Shown here piece after piece: positions 32,858 through 41,843 of a stretch of DNA of 64,000 nucleotides; position 1 is the stretch's first letter; every line of letters begins with the position of its first letter. A model generated the notes under the pieces. It was given only the letters and a program-made list of their open reading frames with translations, did not search any database and was not told the DNA's origin. The stretch is taken from positions 1-64,000 of the forward strand of contig JAFGFT010000019.1 in NCBI GenBank assembly GCA_016930935.1, written 5' to 3'. A program made the position numbers and the translations under genes. The stretch is from Dehalococcoidia bacterium (GTDB lineage Bacteria; Chloroflexota; Dehalococcoidia; GIF9; AB-539-J10).

Positions 32858-33942
32858 ACTTCAGAATCGCAGTACTCCCTGGCGATGGGATAGGGCCAGA
32901 GGTAACAACCGAAGCACAGAAGGCGATGGTCGCCATCGCAGAGCGTTTCGGCCATAGCTTCGAGTTCACAGAGGGCCTGGCTGGAGGCGCAGCCATCGAT
33001 GCCCAGGGCACGCCGATGCGGGATGAAACGCTGGAGCTTTGCCAGAAATCCGATGCAATTCTCTTCGGGGCCGTTGGAGGCCCGAAATGGGACAACCCCA
33101 AGGTTGATTCCCGTCCTGAGCAGGCGCTATTCAGACTGCGCAAGACACTGGACCTGTTCGCAAACCTTCGCCCTGTACGCGCCTACCCCATGCTCGCGGA
33201 GAAGAGTCCGCTTCGACCGGAAGTGCTGCTTGGCTCAGACATCATCGTGGTGAGGGAACTTGCGGGAGGACTGTACTTCGGACAGCCAAAGAAGCGCTGG
33301 GAGACAGAGGAAGGAAGGCGCGCGGTAGACACGATGGACTATGCCGATTGGGAAATCTCCAGGATAGTCCGTGTCGCCTGTGAGCTTGCCCGCAAGCGCA
33401 GCAAGAGGGTCACGTCCGTGGACAAGTTCAACGCGCTCATTTCTTCACGGCTCTGGCGACAGGTTGCAACAGAGATTGGCGAAGAATATGCAGACGTCGA
33501 GGTGAGCCATATGCTCGCTGACACGTTCGCCATGCAACTGGTGACAAACCCCTCGACGTTCGACGTAATCGTCACCGGCAACATGTTCGGTGATATCTTC
33601 ACAGATGAAGCTGCTGTTCTGGCAGGCTCCATGGGATTGCTACCGTCAGCCAGTCTGTCCGGATTACCGACCGGCAGGACACTGGGTATGTATGAACCGA
33701 TTCACGGTTCGGCCCCGACCATCGCCGGCAAGGGAATCGCGAATCCGCTCGCCGCAATACTGAGCGCGGCAATGCTCATGCGCTACTCTCTCGACCTTGA
33801 GGAAGAAGCGAAGACGATTGAGGACGCCGTGATGGCAGTTCTTGTCGACGGATATCGCACAGAAGACATACTGACTGCGGGGGGCAAGAAAGTCGGTACA
33901 GTACAGATGGGAGACCTTGTCGTTGAGAAACTGCGCACATAA
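32854..33942 (+). CDS. leuB: 3-Isopropylmalate dehydrogenase
   Basis: The product (362 aa) oxidises and decarboxylates 3-isopropylmalate. It has LPGDGIGPEVT, the substrate region FRLRKTLDLFANLRPV, DTFAMQLVTNPSTFDVIVTGNMFGDIFTDEAAVLAGSMG with the metal aspartates, and the NAD-binding YEPIHGSAPTIAGKGIANP. The specificity loop of arginines fits LeuB rather than isocitrate dehydrogenase. It is the last gene of the operon; a new promoter for ilvE begins six bases after its stop. Confidence 0.95.
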   Translation: MNFRIAVLPGDGIGPEVTTEAQKAMVAIAERFGHSFEFTEGLAGGAAIDAQGTPMRDETLELCQKSDAILFGAVGGPKWDNPKVDSRPEQALFRLRKTLDLFANLRPVRAYPMLAEKSPLRPEVLLGSDIIVVRELAGGLYFGQPKKRWETEEGRRAVDTMDYADWEISRIVRVACELARKRSKRVTSVDKFNALISSRLWRQVATEIGEEYADVEVSHMLADTFAMQLVTNPSTFDVIVTGNMFGDIFTDEAAVLAGSMGLLPSASLSGLPTGRTLGMYEPIHGSAPTIAGKGIANPLAAILSAAMLMRYSLDLEEEAKTIEDAVMAVLVDGYRTEDILTAGGKKVGTVQMGDLVVEKLRT

Positions 33943-33947
33943 GACCA

Positions 33948-33976
33948 TTGACATCGCATCGCGTCACTCCTACAAT
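33948..33976 (+). promoter_or_regulatory. Promoter of first ilvE unit
   Basis: TTGACA (33948-33953), exactly 17 bases, then TACAAT (33971-33976): a near-consensus promoter directly after leuB. It drives the leader peptide at 34005 and the first ilvE. Confidence 0.85.
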
Positions 33977-34004
33977 AGTGTTTCGAACACATTTCAGCAG
34001 GTTG

Positions 34005-34097
34005 ATGATGAAAGTTTTGGTCTTGCTTACAATCGTGGTGGTAGCAGCTATGGCACCCATGCGCACTGTGGGTGCGCGAGGGAGGCTCTTCCCGTAG
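34005..34097 (+). CDS. Leader peptide of first ilvE (attenuation)
   Basis: The frame encodes 30 residues with VLVLLTIVVV at positions 4-13, nine of ten being branched-chain residues. Downstream codons overlap a GCGCAC/GTGCGC pause hairpin (34061-34077). The segment GGGAGGCT (34080-34087) can pair with AGCCTCCC (34142-34149) of the terminator to form an antiterminator. This is a classical translation-coupled attenuator. The same 3' pattern recurs in the second ilvE leader. Confidence 0.85.
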   Translation: MMKVLVLLTIVVVAAMAPMRTVGARGRLFP

Positions 34098-34135
34098 GAA
34101 GCAGGAAAGAAAAGTTCGAAAAACCTGAAGAATCA

Positions 34136-34172
34136 AGAAGAAGCCTCCCGCAGGGGAGGCTTCTTTCTGTTT
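34136..34172 (+). terminator. Attenuator terminator of first ilvE
   Basis: AAGAAGCCTCCC and GGGAGGCTTCTT form a perfect 12-bp stem with a four-base loop followed by TTCTGTTT. It lies between the leader peptide and ilvE. Its 5' arm can alternatively pair with the leader segment at 34080-34087. Confidence 0.9.
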
Positions 34173-34302
34173 CCCAAAAGCAGCAGAAAAGGGCAAAGAG
34201 CAACCAGCAGTGCAATGACAACACCCCAATCCTGATCATCGCACCCGGCGGTTCTGAGATAGAGAACTCGTAAAAACTCAGTGATAGGAGGAACACAATT
34301 AC

Positions 34303-35217
34303 ATGGAACCTTATGCTTTCTTCAAGGGCGAATACATGCCCCTCAAAGATGCCAAGATAGGGATCCTCACACAAGCACTGCACTACGGAACCGCAACGTT
34401 CGGTGGCATCAGAGCCAACTGGGATGAGGAAAAGCAGCAGTTCTGCCTGTTCAGGGTCTGGGACCACTACCACAGACAGCTTAACGCCTGCAAGATTCTC
34501 AACATCCACCTGCCATACGATGAGAACGACATGGCGAAACACACGGTCGAGGTCGTGAAACGCACAGGTTTCAAGCAGAACGTCTACTGCCGGCCATTGG
34601 CCTACAAGTCTTCCGAGGCCATCGGCGTGAAGCTGCATGACATCGATGACGATTGGTTCGTTCTCGCGACTACACTGCCCCCCTACCTCGGCGAAGGTGG
34701 CATCAAGTGCTGCACATCTTCATGGAGAAGGGTCAGTGACACCCAGATTTCCACTCATGGAAAGGTGACAGGCATCTATGTAAACAGTGCTCTCGCCAAG
34801 ACCGATGCGAATCGCGCAGGCTTCCAGGAAGCCATCATGCTGAATGAGGCAGGTCACGTATCCGAGGGAACCGGCGAGAACATCTTCGTTGTCATCAAGG
34901 GACAACTTGTGACTCCTCCTCCCTGCGACAGCATTCTGCTCGGAATCACACGGGACACGGTCATGCAGCTCGCAAAGAATGAACTCGGCATGGAAACCGT
35001 CGAGCGCGCCATAGTCCGAAGCGAGCTCTACATTGCTGACGAGGCATTCTTCACCGGTACCGCAACCAACGTTGCGCCTATCAGCGAAGTTGACAACAGG
35101 CCCATCGGCACCGGTGAGACCGGCCCGATTACCGCCAAACTTCAGAAGCTATTCATGGAGGTCGCACTGGGCCGGAATCCCAGGTATTCCGAGTGGTACA
35201 CCATTCTGAAGCCCTAG
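34303..35217 (+). CDS. ilvE: Branched-chain amino acid aminotransferase, copy 1
   Basis: The product (304 aa) is a fold-type IV PLP enzyme for the last step of Ile, Leu and Val synthesis. It has HYGTATFGGIRANWDEEKQQFCLFR, RPLAYKSSEAIGV, the PLP-lysine region THGKVTGIYVNSALAK, EGTGENIFVVIKG and a C-terminal FFTGTATNVAPISEVD. The length is standard for IlvE. AGGAGG lies eleven bases upstream of ATG. It is a close paralog of the gene at 35579 over the whole length and has its own promoter and attenuator. Confidence 0.93.
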   Translation: MEPYAFFKGEYMPLKDAKIGILTQALHYGTATFGGIRANWDEEKQQFCLFRVWDHYHRQLNACKILNIHLPYDENDMAKHTVEVVKRTGFKQNVYCRPLAYKSSEAIGVKLHDIDDDWFVLATTLPPYLGEGGIKCCTSSWRRVSDTQISTHGKVTGIYVNSALAKTDANRAGFQEAIMLNEAGHVSEGTGENIFVVIKGQLVTPPPCDSILLGITRDTVMQLAKNELGMETVERAIVRSELYIADEAFFTGTATNVAPISEVDNRPIGTGETGPITAKLQKLFMEVALGRNPRYSEWYTILKP

Positions 35218-35352
35218 CAGGCAAAACGGAGAGCTACGTGGAGCACGATGGCGATAGCGAGCCAAAGTGCTGATGGAGAAGACTCGCCTTCAGACAGGTT
35301 GAAGCCAACGTGAAGTGCGACTTGCACACTCGTTCGATGTGAAGGATTGACG

Positions 35353-35445
35353 ATGACAATGAGTCGCGTCCTGAGTATGGCAACAATCGTGGCTATGATG
35401 CGCACCATGTGTGCGCACGGGAGGCTATTGCCGAAGAAGGGCTGA
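35353..35445 (+). CDS. Leader peptide of second ilvE (attenuation-like)
   Basis: The frame encodes 30 residues (MTMSRVLSMATIVAMMRTM and so on). It has only a few Val, Leu and Ile codons but six methionines in the first sixteen residues, so its regulatory amino acid is less clear than for the other two leaders. The 3' end is closely related to the first ilvE leader (MRT...GRLLP). It keeps the GCGCAC/GTGCGC hairpin (35400-35416) and the antiterminator segment GGGAGGCT (35419-35426). A promoter is not clear. Confidence 0.65.
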   Translation: MTMSRVLSMATIVAMMRTMCAHGRLLPKKG

Positions 35446-35471
35446 CAGAAGTCAGACTGACAGAAAGCGAA

Positions 35472-35506
35472 AGGAAGCCTCCCTCCAGGGAGGCTTCTTC
35501 TTGTTT
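35472..35506 (+). terminator. Attenuator terminator of second ilvE
   Basis: GAAGCCTCCC and GGGAGGCTTC form a perfect 10-bp stem with a TCCA loop followed by TTCTTGTTT. It precedes the second ilvE by about 70 bases and can be disrupted by pairing with 35419-35426. Confidence 0.88.
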
Positions 35507-35578
35507 CAGGCACTGTCACGACACCCACACGTGAAGTAACAGACGTCGATGAAAGTATCGCTCAAGGAGGAACACGAG

Positions 35579-36496
35579 ATGGCCGAACCCTATGCCTATT
35601 TCAAAGGAGAGTACGTACCCGCGAAGGATGCCAATATTAACATCCTTACCCAGGCATTCCACTATGGCACCGCAGTCTTCGGAGGTATCAAGGCCAACTG
35701 GGATGAGGAGAAGCAGCAGTTCTGCCTCTTCAGGATGAAGGACCACTACCTTCGGCAGTTGAACGCATGCAAGATGCTGAACATGCACCTCCCGCTGAAC
35801 GCGCAGGACATGGCGGACATCACGGTGGAGGCCGTCAGGCGCACTGGCTTCCGAGAAACCGTGTACTGCAGGCCTCTCGCGTACAAGTCCTCACCGTTTG
35901 CCGGCGTCAAGCTTCACGGTTCTGAGGATGACTGGTTCGTCATCGCCACCGTGCTACCCCCCTTCTCCAGTACCGGCGGCATCAGATGTTGCACCTCCTC
36001 CTGGACGAGGACCAGCGACCACCAGATTCCCACGCACGGCAAAGTGAGCGGCATGTATGTGAACAGCGCGCTCGCCAACACCGAGGCATATCAGAACAAT
36101 TTCGATGACGCCATCATGCTCACGCAGGCCGGACACGTCTCCGAGGGAAGTGTCACGAACGTATTCGTCGTCATCAAGGGACAACTCATCACTCCTCCTC
36201 CCAGCGACAGTATTCTGCTCGGCATCACCAGGGATACGGTTATGCAACTCGCGAAGGACGAACTTGGGCTTGAGACGGTCGAGCGCAGTATCGTGAGAAG
36301 CGAACTCTACCTGGCAGATGAGGTGTTCTTCTCAGGCACGTACGCGGACGTCGTTCCTGTCATCGAGATTGACAGAAGGACCGTCGGAACCGGGGAGCCA
36401 GGGCCTCTGGCAAGCAAACTCAGAGAGATGTTCAGGGACGTTGTGCGGGGCAGAAATCCCAACTACCCGGAATGGTACACGTTCATGAAACCCTGA
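35579..36496 (+). CDS. ilvE: Branched-chain amino acid aminotransferase, copy 2
   Basis: The product (305 aa) has the same layout as copy 1: HYGTAVFGGIKANWDEEKQQFCLFR, RPLAYKSSPFAGV, THGKVSGMYVNSALAN, EGSVTNVFVVIKG and a final FFSGTYADVVPVIEID. The motif around the glycine-rich PLP-phosphate site differs (EGSVTN against EGTGEN), so the two copies may differ in substrate preference. ATG 35579 follows AGGAGG by eight bases; a longer reading starts inside the leader. The pair, each with its own attenuator, looks like a local duplication of the complete unit. Confidence 0.93.
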   Translation: MAEPYAYFKGEYVPAKDANINILTQAFHYGTAVFGGIKANWDEEKQQFCLFRMKDHYLRQLNACKMLNMHLPLNAQDMADITVEAVRRTGFRETVYCRPLAYKSSPFAGVKLHGSEDDWFVIATVLPPFSSTGGIRCCTSSWTRTSDHQIPTHGKVSGMYVNSALANTEAYQNNFDDAIMLTQAGHVSEGSVTNVFVVIKGQLITPPPSDSILLGITRDTVMQLAKDELGLETVERSIVRSELYLADEVFFSGTYADVVPVIEIDRRTVGTGEPGPLASKLREMFRDVVRGRNPNYPEWYTFMKP

Positions 36497-36542
36497 CTGG
36501 TACGCCTGTGGAGAGGAGAGAGCAGCCAGGGGTCCTCACACT

Positions 36543-37091
36543 TCAGCGCAGAGAGCGGAGAAGACAGAGGACTTTGCAGCTCTGCTCCAGAATACTTGTG
36601 AGGTAGTAGGCTTCCTCAAGAAGCTCGGCAATGGCGAAGCTGCCATGGCCCTTCACCAGGACGACTCTGGAGTCGCCGAAGGCCTCGGCAATCTCTTCAC
36701 ACAACTCCCCGGGGCCGGAGAGGTAGTCCTGCCCGATGATAGGCACGCGCGGCAACGTGATGCGCCCTTCGATGTCGGAGGGTACGAGTTCCTTCTCAAG
36801 GAAGGTGAGGGCTACCGCATGGCTGGGATGGGCATGAACGATTGCGTGAGCAGAGGTCTTGCGGTAAATTGCCCTGTGAACGGGGAGTTCGCTTGAACAG
36901 AGCGGGGTGCTCCTGGTATTTCTATTGACGCTCGTCTCGACAACATCCACCCGCCCCAGGCTGCCAAGTGGAGAACCACGGTGGGTAATATGAAGCGCAT
37001 CGCCCTGGCGAACACTGAGATTGCCGCCATGCGAAGAGACAAGCCCTTCTTCAAAAAGAGACCGACCGACTTTCTCGAACTGAGAAAACAC
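36543..37091 (-). CDS. Class II aldolase/adducin family protein
   Basis: The product (182 aa) is a zinc aldolase-fold protein related to L-fuculose-1-phosphate aldolase. It has the phosphate-binding SSHGGNLSVR, SSELPVHRAIY with the catalytic Glu, and HAHPSHAVAL with two zinc His. The third His is in VVLVKGHGSFAI. It lacks about 20-30 residues of typical FucA C-terminus, so the substrate is unknown. GTG 37091 has GGAGGTGA six bases before it. It lies 3' to rpsT and shares its strand. Confidence 0.88.
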   Translation of the reverse strand: MFSQFEKVGRSLFEEGLVSSHGGNLSVRQGDALHITHRGSPLGSLGRVDVVETSVNRNTRSTPLCSSELPVHRAIYRKTSAHAIVHAHPSHAVALTFLEKELVPSDIEGRITLPRVPIIGQDYLSGPGELCEEIAEAFGDSRVVLVKGHGSFAIAELLEEAYYLTSILEQSCKVLCLLRSLR

Positions 37092-37178
37092 CAGTCTTCA
37101 CCTCCTCTCAACGGGCTTAATCACGCCACAGGACGACACCTGCGTAGCAGAGAGTGACCTTTGCGGTACTGTTTCGCG

Positions 37179-37460
37179 CTATTTCTCTTCGCTTGTGGAA
37201 GAGAGTGCATTCACATGCCGGGTCAGACGGGACTTGAGCCTCGCCACCTTGTTCCTGTGAAACACGCCCTTCTTGCCCGCTCTGTCCAGGGTCACTATCG
37301 CGTTTGCCACAGAACTCTGCGCCTGTTCAACATCACCCGACGCAACGCTCTGCCTGGCATTCTTGAGTATGGTGCGCGTCTTGCTGCGAACGTCACGGTT
37401 GTACAGACGCTTCTTCTCCTGAACGCGAGCAGTCCTATCTGCTGACTTGCTCTTTGACAA
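37179..37460 (-). CDS. rpsT: 30S ribosomal protein S20
   Basis: The product (93 aa) is the small helical S20 protein of the ribosome: a basic N-terminus (SKSKSADRTARVQEKKRLYNRDVRSK), TILKNARQSV, and KGVFHRNKVARLKSRLTRHV. The start is TTG 37460 with AAGGAG six bases upstream. It overlaps the 3' end of the (p)ppGpp synthetase gene by 26 bases, an unusually tight link that would couple their translation. Confidence 0.93.
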   Translation of the reverse strand: MSKSKSADRTARVQEKKRLYNRDVRSKTRTILKNARQSVASGDVEQAQSSVANAIVTLDRAGKKGVFHRNKVARLKSRLTRHVNALSSTSEEK

Positions 37461-39612
37461 TGGTATCTCCTTTTCTCACCACATTAATGACACTCCACAG
37501 CGATTGAATCTTCGCAAGCAACTTGCTTAGCTGTGCAGTGCTCGTAACTTCCACATCTACGTTGAGGACGGCCACACCGTCCCCCGCTCGAGCGAACCCG
37601 ATATCGGTGATATTCACGCCCGCTTCCGCAATGACCGCTGAGATGTCACGCACAAGGCCCATTCTCTCCCAGGAGTCTATCTGCAACTTCACAGGATAGA
37701 CCTGTTCAACATTGCCCCAGTCAACAGCGACAAGGCGCTCTTTCTCCACCTCGTTGATGACGTTGGGACAGTCCTGTCGATGAACGGTTACGCCGCGACC
37801 CTGTGTAATATACCCGATTATCTCGTCACCCGGCAAGGGATTGCAGCACTGGGCCATCCTGGTATACAAGTCACCGACGCCAAGAACCCGCACACTTCCC
37901 GAACCGGCTCTCTTGGGAGCAGACACGGGGATAGGCTTTTCAGGCACTTCGATGTCTGAACTAAGTTTGGCAGCCACCTGGGAAACCGTGATATTACCCC
38001 TGCCCATGGCAAGGTAGAAATCATCCACGCTGGGATATCCGAGTTTGGTTGCGAGCTTATCCGCTCCCGGCACCGCAATCGCCAGTCGGCTGAGGCCGCG
38101 TTCGAGCATCTGTCGACCGGTATCAATCGCCTGGCTCCTCTCCTGCTTATTGAACCACTGTCGCACCTTGCTGCGGCCATGAGAGGTCTTCACATAACCC
38201 AGTTCGGGATTCAGCCAATCCATACTGGGGCCCCTCTCCGTCTTGGACGACATGATGGAAATCACGTCGCCATTCTTGAGAGCCTGATTGAGCTGAACGA
38301 GCTTCCCGTTGACCTTCGCGCCGATGCAGCGATAGCCGAGGTCGGAGTGGATGCGGAAAGCGAAGTCGAGCGGAGTGGCTCCCGCGGGCAGGTCCACAAT
38401 CTCACCTTTCGGTGTGTAGACGAACACCTGGTCGGTGAGCACGTCGGTCTTCAATGACTCGACGAACTCCTCACTATCAATCTCGTCGCGCCGTTCAGAG
38501 AGGTCCTGCAGCCATGCCATGCGACCGTCCATGGTACGGTCGGGCTTACTGCCCTCCTTGTAATGCCAGTGGGCGGCAACACCAAAGGCAGCCACCTGGT
38601 TCATCTCGTGCGTACGTATCTGTACCTCGATGGGCGTGGTTCCCTTGCAGAGAACGGTGGTGTGGAGAGACTGGTATCCGTTCTCCTTGGGATTGGCGAT
38701 GTAGTCGTTGAACTCCTCAATCATCGGATGCCAGAAATTGTGAATCACTCCGAGGGCCTTGTAGCAGTCAGACACCGTGTCCACGAGCACCCGCAGCGCG
38801 AACAGGTCATGGATATCACCAAAGGTCTTGCCCATTTCGGCGTAGCGCGCGGCTTTCAGATACGTGCTGTAGATGTGCTTCGGGCGGCCAAGAACACGGG
38901 CCTTGATATCTGCACGGTTCAACTCCTCGCTGAGGGCTACCATTGCCTCGTCGACGAAGTCTTCACGCTGGGCACGATTCGTGGCAATAAGCCGGGTGAA
39001 TCGACGGTACTGTTTCGGCTCAAGATAACGAAACGCAAGATCCTCAAGCTGCCATTTCATGCGGCGAAGGCCGAGCCGGTGCGCCAGCGGCGCATACACG
39101 TCGAGCGTCTGCCGGGCTATGGCTCTTCGCTTCGCCAGAGGAAGCGCGCCCAGTGTGCGCATGTTGTGGTGCCGGTCTGCCAGCTTCACAAGCACCACCC
39201 GGAGGTCGTCAGCAGTCGCCATGAGCAACTTGCGAAGATTCTCTGCCTGGAGCTTGGACTCTATCTCCTGTTCCTCGGTGCGGATGGACAGACGCCTCAG
39301 CTTGGTCACCCCGTCCACGAGTTTCGCCACATCAGGGCCGAACTGCGCCTCAATCTCAGACAGTTGGACGTCACAGTCCTCCACCACGTCATGCAGCAGC
39401 GCCGCAGCGATGGTGGCGGGGTCAAGCTGTAACTCAATGAGAGTCAGCGCAACGTTAAGAGGGTGGTCCAGATAGGGCTCTCCGGAGGCACGCAGTTGCC
39501 CTTCGTGAGCCCTGGCCGCGAAATCGTACGCCGACCGGATGAACTCCAGTTTCTCCTCAGGCAGGTACTTTCTCGCTTCCGAGAGGACGTTCTCAACATC
39601 CATTGTCCGCAT
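37435..39612 (-). CDS. relA/spoT: Bifunctional (p)ppGpp synthetase/hydrolase
   Basis: The product (725 aa) controls the stringent response. The N-terminal HD hydrolase domain keeps HPLNVALTLIEL and LLHDVVEDCD, so hydrolysis is likely intact. The synthetase domain (about 240-350) has IEVQIRTHEMN. A TGS domain (VYTPKGEIVDLPAGATPLDFAFRIHSDLGY), a helical part and a C-terminal ACT domain follow. It is thus a full-length Rel-type enzyme. Start ATG 39612 or ATG 39603; neither has a good Shine-Dalgarno. It lies upstream of and overlaps rpsT. Confidence 0.95.
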   Translation of the reverse strand: MRTMDVENVLSEARKYLPEEKLEFIRSAYDFAARAHEGQLRASGEPYLDHPLNVALTLIELQLDPATIAAALLHDVVEDCDVQLSEIEAQFGPDVAKLVDGVTKLRRLSIRTEEQEIESKLQAENLRKLLMATADDLRVVLVKLADRHHNMRTLGALPLAKRRAIARQTLDVYAPLAHRLGLRRMKWQLEDLAFRYLEPKQYRRFTRLIATNRAQREDFVDEAMVALSEELNRADIKARVLGRPKHIYSTYLKAARYAEMGKTFGDIHDLFALRVLVDTVSDCYKALGVIHNFWHPMIEEFNDYIANPKENGYQSLHTTVLCKGTTPIEVQIRTHEMNQVAAFGVAAHWHYKEGSKPDRTMDGRMAWLQDLSERRDEIDSEEFVESLKTDVLTDQVFVYTPKGEIVDLPAGATPLDFAFRIHSDLGYRCIGAKVNGKLVQLNQALKNGDVISIMSSKTERGPSMDWLNPELGYVKTSHGRSKVRQWFNKQERSQAIDTGRQMLERGLSRLAIAVPGADKLATKLGYPSVDDFYLAMGRGNITVSQVAAKLSSDIEVPEKPIPVSAPKRAGSGSVRVLGVGDLYTRMAQCCNPLPGDEIIGYITQGRGVTVHRQDCPNVINEVEKERLVAVDWGNVEQVYPVKLQIDSWERMGLVRDISAVIAEAGVNITDIGFARAGDGVAVLNVDVEVTSTAQLSKLLAKIQSLWSVINVVRKGDTIVKEQVSR

Positions 39613-39793
39613 GGTAACGCAGCTACGTCAGCCACGCAAACCAACGCGTTTCACGCAGGAACGAGGACTCTTTCACTTCATGGGAAATCGGTCTTCAGGA
39701 GGCTTCTCCACAGCCCTGTAGCGCACCGGAGCATGATAGTCTTCCCGTGGTTCGCACGCATAGTGCGCGGGCGCAAAGGAGTGGCACAACGTG

Positions 39794-40414
39794 ATGATGG
39801 AGGAATTTGACCGACAGCTTCGTGGACTCGTAGACAGGGGATATCCGGGCGCTGCAGCCATGTCTCTGCAATAGTTCCTTCAACACGTGGAGCCACTCAG
39901 GGACAAGGTATGGAAACTCAATCCGTCTTTGGAGCAGGATGATGGACGTCTCCCGTTTGTGCTGGTCATCAAAGGAGACGTGGTGTCGGTTGAACGGGCC
40001 ATGGCGCTGGTTTCACGTGAAGACAAGGCAGGCTATGTTGGCCTCAGTCCGGTTACGCCTAACCATTTCAAACCCATCGAGACAGTTCACGTACCCGACG
40101 GGATGGCCTACCTGCTGGTGGACATCGACCGCGGCAAAGATACGCTGAATGCGACGCCGGAGCAGGCTCTGAAGTCAGTTGGGGAACAGGGCAGAACTCC
40201 GCTCACCATAGATGAGGGCATCGCTATCCTCACTCACTTCCCGGACTTTCTCAAGAAGAACAACTGCTTCTGGCTGGCCGCATCGCGTGGCACTGACCGC
40301 CGGGTTCCGGCACTCTGGATAAGCGCAGGCAGACCCAGGCTCGGCTGGTGCTGGGCGGGTGCACCGCATACTTGGCTCGGCATGGCCTCCTGCGTCCAGC
40401 GTGTTGGTGCGTGA
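39794..40414 (+). pseudogene. DUF5701-like gene interrupted by an in-frame TAG
   Basis: Downstream of a TAG at 39872-39874 the frame encodes a clear DUF5701-like protein: MAYLLVDIDRGKDTLN.TPEQAL, GRTPLTIDEGIAILTHFPDFL, RRVPALWISAGRPRLGWCWAGAPHTWLG. Upstream, in the same frame, ATG 39794/39797 begins MEEFDRQLRGLVDRGYPGAAAMSLQ, which looks like the missing N-terminus and has AAGGAG before it. The stop therefore falls where family members would continue (MSLQ-stop-FLQHVEPLRDK). Either the gene is inactivated, translation restarts at GTG 39887, or the stop is read through. Function of the family is unknown. TAG serves as a normal stop elsewhere in the window. Confidence 0.7.
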
Positions 40415-40580
40415 AGCCCCACATGTACAAAGGTGAGCCGGAGCACTTTCGATAGGCAAAACTCTTCAGTCCGAAGAATCATGGTTCGGCAAAAACTGCC
40501 AACAATCCCCCCATGCCGATTTCAGGCTCCGGTACAATCCGCGCTACACTCCCGGGAATTGACTGGAAACCGGGGCAACA

Positions 40581-41678
40581 ATGAACAAACGAACAGGTGT
40601 AGTGATTGCTTTCTTCGCTTTGATGATGATGGCGCTTCCATCATGCGCGGATAATAGACTGGACGAGCCACTCGTGTCGGCCGATAGCGTTGATGAGGGT
40701 TTGCAGACTGCCACCTTTGCCGGAGGATGCTTCTGGTGCATGCAGCCACCCTATGACCTGCTGGACGGCGTGGTGGAAGTCGTGGCGGGGTACACCGGTG
40801 GCGACGTGGAGAACCCGACCTATCAGGATGTCCTCATGGGAGACTCCGGCCACTATGAGGCCATACAGGTTACTTACGACCCGACAGAAGTGAGCTACGA
40901 GCAGCTGCTTGATGTCTTCTGGCGACAGATAGACCCCACTGACGCAGGAGGTCAGTTCGCGGACCGGGGGTCACAGTACATGACCGTCATCTTCTATCAT
41001 GATGAATCGCAGAAGGAACTGGCCGAGAAATCCAGACTCGATTTGGAGAATTCCGGCAAGTTCAACGCACCGATAGCAACCCAGATACTCCCCGCCACAA
41101 CATTCTACCTAGCTGAGGAATACCACCAGGACTACTACTTGAAGAACCCGTCCTACTATGACTCCTACAAATGGGGGTCGGGTAGAGGGGGCTTTCTGGA
41201 ATGGACGTGGAAGGAACAGGTGAGCGCCTATGACGACTTTCAGAAGCCCTCTGAGGAGGAGTTGAGAGAGTCGCTGACCCCCTTGCAGTACAGGGTTACA
41301 CAGGAGAACGCAACTGAACCCTTCTTCGATAACGAGTACTGGGACAACAAGGCAGAAGGCATCTACGTTGACCTTGTCTCAGGCGAACCCCTCTTCAGTT
41401 CCACGGACAAGTATGATTCCGGCACCGGGTGGCCCAGCTTCATCAGGCCCATTGATCCCATCTACATGGTGGAGGTAGAGGACAGAAGCTACCTGGGAAT
41501 GCCCCGCATCGAGGTGAGGAGCAAGTACGCCGATTCTCACCTCGGGCACGTGTTTGATGATGGCCCGGAGCCAACGGGTCTGCGCTACTGCATCAATTCC
41601 GCTGCCCTGCGGTTCATTCCAAAGGACACGATGGCAGAAGAGGGCTACGGGGAATATGAGTCCCTCTTCGATGAATAG
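40581..41678 (+). CDS. msrAB: Lipoprotein methionine sulfoxide reductase MsrA-MsrB fusion
   Basis: The product (365 aa) repairs oxidised methionines in extracytoplasmic proteins. A lipoprotein signal ends with the lipobox LPSC (Cys22). MsrA has the catalytic GGCFWC (Cys50) and [10 protein letters not shown]. MsrB follows from about residue 225, with [27 protein letters not shown] and the catalytic [11 protein letters not shown] (Cys337). The usual two CxxC zinc sites of MsrB are absent, as in other fused forms. ATG 40581 follows GGGG at five bases. The lipid anchor puts it on the outer face of the membrane, next to the window's secreted proteins. Confidence 0.93.
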   Translation: MNKRTGVVIAFFALMMMALPSCADNRLDEPLVSADSVDEGLQTATFAGGCFWCMQPPYDLLDGVVEVVAGYTGGDVENPTYQDVLMGDSGHYEAIQVTYDPTEVSYEQLLDVFWRQIDPTDAGGQFADRGSQYMTVIFYHDESQKELAEKSRLDLENSGKFNAPIATQILPATTFYLAEEYHQDYYLKNPSYYDSYKWGSGRGGFLEWTWKEQVSAYDDFQKPSEEELRESLTPLQYRVTQENATEPFFDNEYWDNKAEGIYVDLVSGEPLFSSTDKYDSGTGWPSFIRPIDPIYMVEVEDRSYLGMPRIEVRSKYADSHLGHVFDDGPEPTGLRYCINSAALRFIPKDTMAEEGYGEYESLFDE

Positions 41679-41843
41679 ACTTCAGTCGGTGTGACCGTGG
41701 GCAAGCGCCGTGGTGGGAATTCCGGATTCCAGAGACACCCAGACTGAGAGGCCGTCCCGAACACGTGTTCGTATTTGAGGCTCGCTATTCCGTCCGTCGA
41801 ACTCCTGTCCCCAGAATCCCACACCGGTACTCTGCGACCATAT

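Noticed and set aside
39872..39874. TAG recoding (e.g. pyrrolysine) as a genetic-code change
   Set aside because: TAG ends several intact genes in the window (for example leuC, pdxS, ilvE copy 1), and no pyl gene is seen.
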